A stretch of 64,000 nt of DNA from Chloroflexi bacterium GWB2_54_36. GTDB taxonomy: Bacteria; Chloroflexota; Anaerolineae; Anaerolineales; Anaerolineaceae. The notes beneath the pieces were generated by a model. The model saw only the letters and a list, made by a program, of their open reading frames with translations. It was not told the DNA's origin and did no database searches. The stretch is taken from contig MGMG01000090.1 of the NCBI GenBank assembly GCA_001796355.1, forward strand, positions 1 through 64,000, written 5' to 3'. Positions 37,909-45,798 of the stretch are shown here, one piece after another. The position numbers were made by a program, and so were the translations under genes. Position 1 is the stretch's first letter. Every line of letters starts with the position of its first letter.

Positions 37909-38628
37909 ATGAGTACCCGGATATTAGTTGTCGATGACGAACAGTTGTACCGCCACTTGCTCAAAGTGAATCTGGAAACGGAAGGCTACGAAGTCAGCGC
38001 CGCCAACGATGGAGAACAAGCTTTGGAAATGGTTACCAGCCGACAACCTGACCTGGTTATTCTGGATGTGGCCATGCCGCGGTTGGACGGGTTTGAAACT
38101 TGCGAGCGCATCCGCCAATTCTCGGACGTTCCAGTTATTATGTTGACCGCACGCGGTGAGGAGCAGGATCGGGTGCATGGGCTGAACGTCGGAGCGGACG
38201 ATTATGTCCTGAAACCCTTTTCAGCCACGGAATTGGTTGCACGGGTTAGGGCAGTCCTCCGCCGCGCAAAGTCCAACCAGCAAATGATCCATAAACGCTA
38301 TTTTGCTCATTTGAATTTGCGAATCGATTTTGCGCGCGCTGAAGTCTGGCGCGGCGAGCATCCCGTGTACCTCTCCGCAACCGAATACCGTCTTCTCATC
38401 CAGTTCGCGCAACATGCCGGGCGCATCCTTTCCGCCGAAGAGCTGCTCACTGCCGTCTGGGGTGAATCCTATCGCGAAGATAAAGAGATTTTATGGGTTT
38501 CCATTGCGCGCTTGCGCCAAAAGCTGGAAGAAGACCCGCATACCCCCCTGCACATCGTCACCCGATCTGGCCTGGGCTATATGATGCCCTCCAGCGATAC
38601 CAGCAGTATTGATGAGAAAGGATCGTAA
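37909..38628 (+). CDS. OmpR/PhoB-family response regulator
   Basis: A 239-residue regulator. The receiver domain (about residues 1-120) has the acidic pair DDE, phospho-acceptor VILDVAMPRLDGF, the Thr in MLTARGEE and the Lys in YVLKPF. A winged-helix DNA-binding domain (about 130-230) contains LSATEYRLLIQFAQHAGRIL and the C-terminal GLGYMM. GGAGGG precedes the ATG. It is the probable output of the two adjacent kinases and is followed 6 bp later by the small gene upstream of cpaF. Confidence 0.95.
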   Translation: MSTRILVVDDEQLYRHLLKVNLETEGYEVSAANDGEQALEMVTSRQPDLVILDVAMPRLDGFETCERIRQFSDVPVIMLTARGEEQDRVHGLNVGADDYVLKPFSATELVARVRAVLRRAKSNQQMIHKRYFAHLNLRIDFARAEVWRGEHPVYLSATEYRLLIQFAQHAGRILSAEELLTAVWGESYREDKEILWVSIARLRQKLEEDPHTPLHIVTRSGLGYMMPSSDTSSIDEKGS

Positions 38629-38634
38629 GATTAC

Positions 38635-38937
38635 ATGTTCGATACATTTGAGGGCAAAGGTAAAATTTATACCCAGGTGATTACTAAATCGCCGATTAAG
38701 GTTATCATGCAGACCACCATGCACCAAATCCATGGCATGATGCATGTTCGGGTGGGCGATCGGGTGAAAGATGAGTTAGATACGGCAGATCATTTTTTGG
38801 CAGTGACAGATGCAGAATTATTTGATATTTCTGGTGCGAATCTTATGTTTAAGACCAACTTTTTGGCTGTAAACCTCAATCAAATAATCTGGGTCATCCC
38901 TGAGAAGGAACTGATTCATGAGGAGTTGGTAGAGTAA
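38635..38937 (+). CDS. Small conserved protein preceding cpaF (no confident family)
   Basis: A 100-residue protein without membrane segments or catalytic motifs. It is predicted to be largely beta-stranded (KIYTQVITKSPIKVIMQTT; HVRVGDRVKDEL; FKTNFLAVNLNQIIWVIPE). The overall pattern resembles small proteins of DUF6812 type. Its stop overlaps the cpaF start (TAATG), so it is made together with the ATPase. A regulatory or adaptor role for the ATPase is a guess from position only. Confidence 0.75.
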   Translation: MFDTFEGKGKIYTQVITKSPIKVIMQTTMHQIHGMMHVRVGDRVKDELDTADHFLAVTDAELFDISGANLMFKTNFLAVNLNQIIWVIPEKELIHEELVE

Positions 38938-40256
38938 TGGCCGCCCCGCTACCTACACAACCGCGTGTAATCAACCTGCAAAACCTGAAGACCCATCTGC
39001 TTCAGGAAATCACCCGGGAACTGGAGAGCGGACCGCAGTTGAGCGCGGATCGTAAGGGCGAAATCATTTTAATGATTCAAAAAGCCTTTGCGGAGCTGAA
39101 ATACAATTTCCCCACTCCATTGAAAGATCAAGTTACCCGGGAAATTCTGGATGAATTGCTTGGTTTTGGACCGATCCAGCCGTTACTCGATGATCCTGAT
39201 ATTTCCGAAATCATGGTGAACGGCCATAGCAAGGTCTATATCGAACGCAAAGGCAAAATTATCAAGACGGATATCACTTTCCCCAACGACGAGGCGGTCC
39301 TGCGTACCATCGATAAAATCATCCTCCCATTGGGGCGGCGCATCGACGCCGACAGCCCAACGGTTGACGCCCGCCTGCCGGATGGTTCCCGCGTCAATGC
39401 GGTTATTATGCCCGTTGCGATTGACGGCCCCTGCATCACAATCCGTAAATTCCAAAAAGACAAGCTAACCATGGAACAGCTTATCGAACTGGGTACCGTT
39501 TCTAAGACGATGGCGGAATTTATGCGAGTTTGCGTGCTCTCCCGGTTGAATATCATCATCTCGGGCGGCACGGGTTCTGGCAAGACTACCTTGCTCAATA
39601 TCCTCTCTGGCTTTATCTCCGAAAATGATCGCATCGTCACGATCGAAGATGCGGCTGAACTCAAGCTGCAACAAGATCATGTTGTCCGTATGGAAACCAA
39701 AACCGCCAACTCTGATGGCAAAGGAGCGGTAACCATTCGCGATCTCGTGCGTAACTCCCTCCGCATGCGGCCCGACCGGATTGTGGTTGGTGAAGTGCGT
39801 GGCGGCGAAGCGCTGGACATGCTCCAGGCTATGAACACCGGTCATGACGGTTCGTTGACCACATTGCACGCCAATTCACCCCGCGACGCCCTCTCACGCC
39901 TTGAAACACTGGTGTTGATGTCCGGCATGGACCTACCGCTGAAGGTGGTTCGTGAGCAAGCCGCAGCAGCGGTGGATCTGATCATCCAGCAATCCCGTTT
40001 GAAGGACGGCTCACGCAAGATCACCTCCATCACCGAAATCGCCGGCATGGAAGGCGATACGGTTGTGATGACAGATATTTTCAAATTCCAGCAGACCGGT
40101 GTGGATGAGGACGGGAAGGTCATAGGCGAATTAAAGCCGACCGGCATTCGTCCTTTGTTCTACCCGCGGATCGAGGTGGCCGGGTTCAAACTTGGGCCGG
40201 AAGTCTTTGGCGCAAATATTGGCGCCATGCTCAATCCACAGTCTCGCGGGCGATAA
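38937..40256 (+). CDS. cpaF: CpaF-type secretion ATPase (no other pilus genes nearby)
   Basis: A 439-residue hexameric secretion ATPase of the CpaF/TadA/VirB11 class. The N-terminal domain carries [20 protein letters not shown]. The ATPase domain has Walker [13 protein letters not shown], an Asp box, Walker [16 protein letters not shown] and the His box [10 protein letters not shown]. In Tad systems CpaF powers pilus assembly with TadB/TadC, pilin and secretin. None of those genes is within the window, and the neighbours are signalling genes. It may serve a distant pilus locus or have a separate job. Confidence 0.93.
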   Translation: MAAPLPTQPRVINLQNLKTHLLQEITRELESGPQLSADRKGEIILMIQKAFAELKYNFPTPLKDQVTREILDELLGFGPIQPLLDDPDISEIMVNGHSKVYIERKGKIIKTDITFPNDEAVLRTIDKIILPLGRRIDADSPTVDARLPDGSRVNAVIMPVAIDGPCITIRKFQKDKLTMEQLIELGTVSKTMAEFMRVCVLSRLNIIISGGTGSGKTTLLNILSGFISENDRIVTIEDAAELKLQQDHVVRMETKTANSDGKGAVTIRDLVRNSLRMRPDRIVVGEVRGGEALDMLQAMNTGHDGSLTTLHANSPRDALSRLETLVLMSGMDLPLKVVREQAAAAVDLIIQQSRLKDGSRKITSITEIAGMEGDTVVMTDIFKFQQTGVDEDGKVIGELKPTGIRPLFYPRIEVAGFKLGPEVFGANIGAMLNPQSRGR

Positions 40257-40271
40257 CCATTGGACCGGAAC

Positions 40272-40300
40272 CTGCAACTTTAGTTGCAGAATGCTATAAT
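40272..40300 (+). promoter_or_regulatory. Extended -10 promoter with an 18-bp dyad, upstream of the double-HTH gene
   Basis: A perfect dyad (arms CTGCAACT/AGTTGCAG with a TT spacer, 40272-40289) is followed by TGC-TATAAT, with the -10 at 40295-40300. The dyad covers the -35 zone, where no good -35 hexamer exists. It is well placed for autoregulation by the HTH protein encoded 52 bp downstream (inference). Confidence 0.7.
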
Positions 40301-40352
40301 ACTGTCAGACATCTATCTTGAATTTAGGAAGATTCCGAGCGGGGAGGACCTT

Positions 40353-41033
40353 ATGGCAACCTACCAACAACATATCCGAGTCAGGTCCCGTAAACTAGGA
40401 CTGTTGATTTATGACGCCCGCATTAGCCGCTCACGCAAAGTGGAATCATGCGCTAAAGCCATGGGACTGTCCGTGGAGGGTTATCAATCAATCGAAGCCG
40501 GCGAGTCTGCCCCGACTCTGCCACAATTGGAATCCCTGGCTTTCTTCCTGGATGTACCCCTGGAGCATTTTTGGGGTAACCAGGCGCTTTCTACTCTGGC
40601 GTCCCCTGACCCGGTTGAACAGCCTATTCAGTTGAAAGAAATTCGACAGCGCATTATCGGCACCCGCCTGCGGATAGCCCGTTCTACCCTCAACCTCTCC
40701 GTATCCGAGCTGTCGTTCAAGACTAATATCCCGGTTGAAAAGATCCAGCGCTATGAAATGGGTCAGCAAGCCATTCCGCTCCCCGATTTGGAACTTCTGG
40801 CAAGCACACTGGAAATTCGCAATGATGAACTATTCGACCAGCGCGGAATGATCGGAAAATGGCGCTCGGATAAGGCAACCGCCCAAAACATCATGGATCT
40901 GCCGCCCGAAGTGCGGGCTTTCGTCAGCAAGCCGGTCAATTTGCCTTATCTCGAACTGGCCATGCGCCTGTCGGACCTCTCGGCTGAAAAGCTGCGCGGG
41001 GTGGCAGAGGGTTTGCTCGAAATCACCTACTAA
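40353..41033 (+). CDS. Double helix-turn-helix (XRE) regulator
   Basis: A 226-residue protein with two XRE-type DNA-binding domains, at about residues 9-75 (SCAKAMGLSVEGYQSIEAGE) and 100-165 (SVSELSFKTNIPVEKIQRYEMGQ). The C-terminal helical region ends in LRGVAEGLLEITY. GGGGAGGA precedes the ATG at 40353, so the longer reading from 40284, which crosses the promoter, is rejected. Two HTH domains in one chain could bind a dyad as a monomer. It has its own promoter and is coupled to the TPR gene (TAATG). Confidence 0.9.
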   Translation: MATYQQHIRVRSRKLGLLIYDARISRSRKVESCAKAMGLSVEGYQSIEAGESAPTLPQLESLAFFLDVPLEHFWGNQALSTLASPDPVEQPIQLKEIRQRIIGTRLRIARSTLNLSVSELSFKTNIPVEKIQRYEMGQQAIPLPDLELLASTLEIRNDELFDQRGMIGKWRSDKATAQNIMDLPPEVRAFVSKPVNLPYLELAMRLSDLSAEKLRGVAEGLLEITY

Positions 41034-41602
41034 TGTCAAGCGCTGACGGGTCAGGTATGTTATCCGCTCAAGAATTTGAAAAATTGAATGTTGCAGCTCA
41101 AGCTGCCTACGAGCATAAAAACTACCCGGATGCGGTCCGGTTGTACCAGCAAGCTTTAGGAACCATTAACCCGGTTGAAAAGCCGGCTGCCCATGCCGAG
41201 GCGCGCAATAACCTGTCGGTAGCGTTGTTGAAAGGTGGGAATGCACAGGCTGCGCTGGAGCAGGCCAGCGGCACCGAACACATTTTTGCCGGTATCCGCG
41301 ATCCTCAGCGCCAGGCAATTGCGCTTGGCAATATTGCCGCAGCCCTGGTTGAATTGCAGCGCCATGATGAAGGGTTGGAAAAGTATCAATTATCCGCAGA
41401 CCTGTTCAAACAAACCGGCAATGATGAGATGCGCAGCTACGTTCTGCGTGAAATTTCCGTGTTGCAGATGAAACGCGGCAAGCAAGCTGATTCTTTGTTC
41501 GCCATGGATGCCGCCCTGGCATCTAAAAAGAAGCTCAACTGGTCCGAGTCGATCATCCAAAGCCTTATGCGGATCATCCGGCGGATGATGGGTTCAAATT
41601 GA
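41033..41602 (+). CDS. Tetratricopeptide-repeat protein
   Basis: A 189-residue soluble protein with about three TPR-like helix pairs (AAYEHKNYPDAVRLYQQAL; AHAEARNNLSVALLKGGNAQAALEQA; AIALGNIAAALVELQRHDEGLEKYQ). It ends in a basic segment (SLMRIIRRMMG) that could be a membrane-association or binding helix. TPRs mediate protein contacts, and the likely partner from position is the double-HTH regulator or CpaF (inference). The start codon overlaps the upstream stop by one base. Confidence 0.87.
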   Translation: MSSADGSGMLSAQEFEKLNVAAQAAYEHKNYPDAVRLYQQALGTINPVEKPAAHAEARNNLSVALLKGGNAQAALEQASGTEHIFAGIRDPQRQAIALGNIAAALVELQRHDEGLEKYQLSADLFKQTGNDEMRSYVLREISVLQMKRGKQADSLFAMDAALASKKKLNWSESIIQSLMRIIRRMMGSN

Positions 41603-41640
41603 CCATTGATATTTTGGTTTACGGGGTGAATTAAGCATAT

Positions 41641-42492
41641 ATGCCAACCCCGGTTGTCCTTCGCCAGGCAACTTCAGCCGATTTCACCCTGGTAACGAGT
41701 TTTCTGGCCACCAGTCCTCGGATGCACCGTCATCTGGACTGGCGTCCTCCAGTGGAATGGCTCGGCAGCCAGCCTTTTTGGGTTGCCGAAGCCGGTGGCC
41801 GATTGCTCGCCGCTTTGGCCATACCGCAGGATCCACCCGGCATCGCCTGGGTGCGAATATTTGCCTGCGCGGTGGGGGTGAGACCAATGGATTACTGGGA
41901 ACAATTGTTAAAATGCTGCCTGGAAGACAACGCTCTGGCAGATCGCCCAATCGTCCCGTCGCTGGCTTTGAGTGACTGGTTCACCACCATTTTGCTGCGC
42001 AGCGGTTTTGTGCACCACCAGGACATTGTTGGATTGGAACGGGAAGTCCAAATAAACAATCCGTTTTTACGACCGAATGCCGACCTGTTTGTCCGTTTGA
42101 TGGAACCAGACGACCTGCCGGTGGTGGCCAGCATCGACCAGGCTGCATTCGAACCCATCTGGCAAAATTCGCTGAACCAGGTGCGGCAATCCTATGAGCA
42201 AGCTGCTATTGCCACGGTGGCGGAAAGCGAAAACGAAATTGTGGGTTACCAGGTCACTACTGTGAATATGTTCGCGGCGCATCTGGCCCGTTTGGCCGTG
42301 AAACCCGGGCTGCAGGGCCATCAGGTCGGCACTACTTTGCTTTACGACCTGGTGCAGCGCTGCCGGACAGAACGGCTGTGGCAGATCACCATCAACACCC
42401 AGGATAATAACCAGGCCTCGCTGGCGTTGTACCGCAAAGTCGGTTTTCAATTAACCGGCGAAGCCTTTCCAGTTTATGTGTATCGCGGCTAA
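41641..42492 (+). CDS. GNAT-family N-acetyltransferase
   Basis: A 283-residue protein. The C-terminal half is a standard GNAT domain (about residues 140-280) with the acetyl-CoA loop VKPGLQGHQVGTTLLYDLVQ and ASLALYRKVGFQ. The N-terminal half looks like a second, degenerate GNAT-like domain lacking that loop. The acceptor is unknown. It is separated by about 40 bp from the TPR gene and may begin its own transcript. Confidence 0.88.
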   Translation: MPTPVVLRQATSADFTLVTSFLATSPRMHRHLDWRPPVEWLGSQPFWVAEAGGRLLAALAIPQDPPGIAWVRIFACAVGVRPMDYWEQLLKCCLEDNALADRPIVPSLALSDWFTTILLRSGFVHHQDIVGLEREVQINNPFLRPNADLFVRLMEPDDLPVVASIDQAAFEPIWQNSLNQVRQSYEQAAIATVAESENEIVGYQVTTVNMFAAHLARLAVKPGLQGHQVGTTLLYDLVQRCRTERLWQITINTQDNNQASLALYRKVGFQLTGEAFPVYVYRG

Positions 42493-42615
42493 AATTAGGA
42501 AACTCTTATTGTTAATTATAGACAATTACGACTGAATATGGCAAAATTAAACTGTTGAATGTCGTATGATCTTATATGGAAATATTTTGGCCGCATTTCA
42601 CTGAGGAGACCTTAA

Positions 42616-43323
42616 ATGGCTAAAACCGCTCAACCCGAAGCCAAGAAAGTAAGCCGGCGTGACGCTTTTCGGGCACAACGCCTGAGTCAGCAACGCCGCA
42701 ATCGAGCGATTTGGATCACAATTGCCACAATCGCCGCACTAGCTGTGGCAGCAATTTTAATCATCCCAAACCTGCCGGTCAGCCCGGAAAATGTTCAGAC
42801 GCCGGAACCACGTAACCGTACCCAGGTTCAGGGCACTACAGCCGGCGACCCCAACGCCCCGGTGACGGTTGTCGAGTATTCTGATTTTAACTGCGTCCAT
42901 TGCAAGAATTTTTGGGTCGAATCAGAAGAACAATTGCTCAATGATTATATCGCGACAGGCAAAGTGTATTTCCAATACGTGCCGATGAGCTTCATCAGCC
43001 CAACTTCATTTACTGCTGCCGAAGCTGCCTACTGCGCCATGGATCAGGAAAAATTCTGGGAATACCACGACTACATTTTTGCCAATTTCGGCGCCGAATT
43101 TTCATCGCCGATGCTCAAATCCATTGCCGAGCAGGTCGGATTGGACATGAACGCGTATAACAACTGCTTTAACAGCGGCAAGTATCAATTGAAAGTTCAG
43201 CAGGACTTGCAATCAGCGCAAGGTCAAGGGATTACTTCGACCCCCACCTTTGTTGTCAACGGTGAAAAGACGGATCGCGGCAATCTGTTTGCGGTAATCG
43301 AAAAAGCCCTTAGCGAGAATTAA
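42616..43323 (+). CDS. Membrane-anchored DsbA-like thiol oxidoreductase
   Basis: A 235-residue protein with a basic cytoplasmic head and one N-terminal membrane helix (about residues 35-56, IWITIATIAALAVAAILII). The extracytoplasmic thioredoxin-fold domain has active site SDFNCVHCKNF (CxxC) and the cis-Pro loop ITSTPTFVVNGEK. It matches the DsbA/BdbD-like class that forms disulfides in exported proteins, and a disulfide isomerase role is also possible. GAGGAG lies upstream of the ATG. No DsbB or VKOR partner gene is adjacent. Confidence 0.92.
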   Translation: MAKTAQPEAKKVSRRDAFRAQRLSQQRRNRAIWITIATIAALAVAAILIIPNLPVSPENVQTPEPRNRTQVQGTTAGDPNAPVTVVEYSDFNCVHCKNFWVESEEQLLNDYIATGKVYFQYVPMSFISPTSFTAAEAAYCAMDQEKFWEYHDYIFANFGAEFSSPMLKSIAEQVGLDMNAYNNCFNSGKYQLKVQQDLQSAQGQGITSTPTFVVNGEKTDRGNLFAVIEKALSEN

Positions 43324-43370
43324 TTCGTAGGTAGCTGGAAAGGACCTGGGTTCACCCAGGGCGTGTTAAT

Positions 43371-43503
43371 GTAACGGCACGGGGATCGTTCCCGAAATTA
43401 ATTGAACTTACTAACCCCGTGCCCGGTTTCGGAAGGCATCAGATTTTTGGGCACTGGGATTAATGTTTCACGCGCCATTTTTTGATAATCCCCGTGCGTC
43501 TAC
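43371..43503. repeat. BIME-like element B1, 133 bp
   Basis: The structure is GTAACGGCACGGGGAT, then a first hairpin closed by CCCCGTGCC, a spacer, then a second hairpin ending AATCCCCGTGCG and TCTAC. The outer ends are imperfect inverted copies. It is the worn member of a two-copy set with 43564-43696. Confidence 0.8.
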
Positions 43504-43563
43504 GGGTTTTGGGTTTTGTGTACAAGCTTGGTTCAATGAACGGACATCCCTGGGCGGTTTTTT

Positions 43564-43696
43564 GTAGCGGCACGGGGATCATTCCCGAATTTAATTGTAC
43601 TTACTAACCCCGTGCCCGGTTGCGCAACATGTGCAATTACTGGGCACGGGGGTTAATGATGGGTATGCCGTATTCTGAAAATCCCCGTGCCCCTAC
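43564..43696. repeat. BIME-like element B2, 133 bp
   Basis: It has exactly the same length as B1 and close similarity throughout. It begins GTAGCGGCACGGGGAT and ends ATCCCCGTGCCCCTAC (15 of 16 inverted matches). Internal hairpins are GGCACGGGG/CCCCGTGCC and GGGCACGGGG/CCCCGTGCCC. The gap 43324-43744 holds only these two elements and an unremarkable 60-bp spacer. Confidence 0.85.
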
Positions 43697-43744
43697 GGTT
43701 CGAATTTTGCGCGGCGCGGGGAATTTTAATTATATAAATACAGT

Positions 43745-44455
43745 TCAATACACACCCAGCAACTGCATCAACAGAACCAATACCGGAGCAATGATCAGAG
43801 CGGGCAGAAAGTTGCCGGTGCGTATCCTTTTGATTTCCAGCAGGCTACTGATGGCGATCGCCAGAAGAATTACCCCGCCAGTGGCGTTCATTTCGGCCAT
43901 CATGGCATCTGTGACTACCGACTGAACTTGCACAGCCAACAGTGAGATGCTCCCCTGGTAGATAAGCACCATGGCAGCCGAAAAAAGCACGCCGACACCC
44001 AGGCTGGAGGCAAATGCCAGCGCGCCGAAGGCGTCCAAAACAGATTTAACCACCAGAGTCTGGTAATCACCGGTCAACCCGTCCTGGATGGACCCCAAAA
44101 TAGCCATTGGGCCTACACAGAAAACCAGAGAGGCGGTCACGAAACCGCGCACGAAATTACTTTCCAGGGCTGCGCCGTGAGCAGCCGAGAAACGGCTTTC
44201 CAGCCAGACGCCAAGCAACTGGAGCGCTCGGTCAATTTGAAAAATTTCGCCCAACAAAACCCCAATCAGCAGGCTGCCAAGCACTGCCAGGGGGTTTTGC
44301 GTCGATAAAAACAATTTCAGTCCAAAGGCCAGCGTGAACAACCCGAGGACTGCCATCACAGTCTGACGGAATCGTTCCGGCAGGCGCGAACCGAGAAATA
44401 AACCCAAAATTCCGCCGATCAAAATCGCAGCGGCGTTGATAAAGGTCCCAACCAC
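43745..44455 (-). CDS. DUF554 membrane protein (YdfK/YqgA family)
   Basis: A 236-residue integral membrane protein with about seven helices. The start MVGTFINAAAILIGGILGLFLG and the motif FCVGPMAILGSIQDGLTGD are diagnostic of DUF554. The family is thought to be a transporter or channel, but no substrate is established. It lies 2 bp after the cobalamin adenosyltransferase gene on the same strand. Confidence 0.92.
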   Translation of the reverse strand: MVGTFINAAAILIGGILGLFLGSRLPERFRQTVMAVLGLFTLAFGLKLFLSTQNPLAVLGSLLIGVLLGEIFQIDRALQLLGVWLESRFSAAHGAALESNFVRGFVTASLVFCVGPMAILGSIQDGLTGDYQTLVVKSVLDAFGALAFASSLGVGVLFSAAMVLIYQGSISLLAVQVQSVVTDAMMAEMNATGGVILLAIAISSLLEIKRIRTGNFLPALIIAPVLVLLMQLLGVY

Positions 44456-44457
44456 CG

Positions 44458-45003
44458 TTAATCTCCTTTAGCCAGAGTAGGTTTTTGTCGTCCGGCCTGC
44501 TGCAGGATGTATATTTCAAGAACAAAAAGGAGCGAGGATAAACGGTTGAGAAATACCATTAATAACCGGTTGGCGACCATTCCGCTATCCACCAGTTCGA
44601 CCACCCGCCGCTCCGCCCGGCGTACGACGGTGCGCGCCAACGAAAATGCTGCACTGGCCGGCGAATCACCCGGGACGATAAATTCAGCGGGCATAATGAT
44701 CCGGCTGCTCAGTGCTGCGATCTGGTTTTCCAGCGTCTGGACGCTTCCCTCATCAATTTTCTGGAAACGGGCAGCGTTCTCCGGAGTGGCAGCGATCTCC
44801 GCCATCAGTTGATAAAGCTGGCGTTGAATTTCAAGGACCAGCGCAGTTTCCGGTATATCCCCCATCAGGCTGCGCGCCAGACCTAAAGCTGCGTTGGCCT
44901 CATCCAGCGCTCCCAACGCTTCCATGCGCCGATCAAATTTTTGCACCCGCCCCTCGCCTAACAGGCCGGTTGTCCCGTCATCACCCTTGCCCGTAAAAAA
45001 CAT
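44458..45003 (-). CDS. Cob(I)alamin adenosyltransferase, PduO type
   Basis: A 181-residue enzyme that attaches adenosyl from ATP to cob(I)alamin. It shows the N-terminal TGKGDDGTTGLLGEGRVQKFD (ATP loop), LDEANAALGLAR, and C-terminal ARTVVRRAERRV and LNRLSSLLFVLE motifs with the conserved Arg and Asn residues. No other cobalamin gene is adjacent. It probably shares a transcript with the DUF554 gene 2 bp downstream. Confidence 0.94.
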   Translation of the reverse strand: MFFTGKGDDGTTGLLGEGRVQKFDRRMEALGALDEANAALGLARSLMGDIPETALVLEIQRQLYQLMAEIAATPENAARFQKIDEGSVQTLENQIAALSSRIIMPAEFIVPGDSPASAAFSLARTVVRRAERRVVELVDSGMVANRLLMVFLNRLSSLLFVLEIYILQQAGRQKPTLAKGD

Positions 45004-45202
45004 CGCAGACCGCCTTAACTATTTACTGATTGCTGACTGATGTTGCCAGAGGTCAGGAAACACAGATTCTTTCCGCCCGCCTGTCTTAACCTACAAGCAA
45101 CATGGCTATACGAATATTGCAAAGCTGCTACGGATACTGCAGCATCAACCACTCACTGCGGGTAAGAATGCCCCCTATTTTAACCCCGATTAACCGTTTT
45201 CT

Positions 45203-45769
45203 TTAGAAGTGCAGGTACAAATACCAGAACTGGCCTGCCGGGAAACCGCCGGCGAGGGTTTGATCCCAGATAAATTCCCCCGGCGAGGCTTTTCCTTTGA
45301 GTTGCAAATCCAAAGAACGCAGCAAATCCTTTTCCTTGACCAACAGGTCGTTGCTCTCGTCAAACAGCAACTCCAGGATCGCCCGCAGGCGCACATTGTA
45401 AGGAAAATCGCCAGCCTTGGCTTTTGCTTCCTCACCCAACTCACCCAGGTAGTTCTTCCACAGCATCATCCGGTTGGGGATCTCTTGCTGTACCTTTACA
45501 CTCCACCTGGACCGCCATTGCGCCCGCGCCCTGTTGATCTGACCGAACAGGGCTTCGAATTCAGCAGTCTGATCGGCTGGCAATTGGACCGCCTGGAGTC
45601 GTCTCAAGCTGAGTAACAAGTTCCCGAGCGTTAATCGCGTGGTGTCGCCACTCAGTTGGCGGCCGTGTTCGCCGGTTACCGGGAAATACAATACATCGGA
45701 TAACAGGTAATCTTCCAGCACCGGGGCGGACGCATGCAAAAATGCCAAATCATTATCCAATAGCTGCAT
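45203..45769 (-). CDS. Hypothetical protein, unrecognised
   Basis: A 188-residue soluble, helix-rich protein with many Leu, Glu and Arg residues and no signal peptide, metal motif or nucleotide motif that I can identify. Notable stretches are LFGQINRARAQWRSRWSVK and DESNDLLVKEKDLLRSLDL. The ATG at 45769 follows AAGGGG by six bases. It lies about 30 bp downstream of the oligopeptide-type binding protein gene on the same strand, so they may share a transcript. Codon use and composition agree with a real gene. Confidence 0.78.
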   Translation of the reverse strand: MQLLDNDLAFLHASAPVLEDYLLSDVLYFPVTGEHGRQLSGDTTRLTLGNLLLSLRRLQAVQLPADQTAEFEALFGQINRARAQWRSRWSVKVQQEIPNRMMLWKNYLGELGEEAKAKAGDFPYNVRLRAILELLFDESNDLLVKEKDLLRSLDLQLKGKASPGEFIWDQTLAGGFPAGQFWYLYLHF

Positions 45770-45798
45770 TTTCAACCCCTTTCAGGCGTGGGATCGAT

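Noticed and set aside
43464..43472. parS-like half-site TGTTTCACG
   Set aside because: The second half of the palindrome is absent (CGCCATTT follows), and it lies inside a degenerate repeat element.
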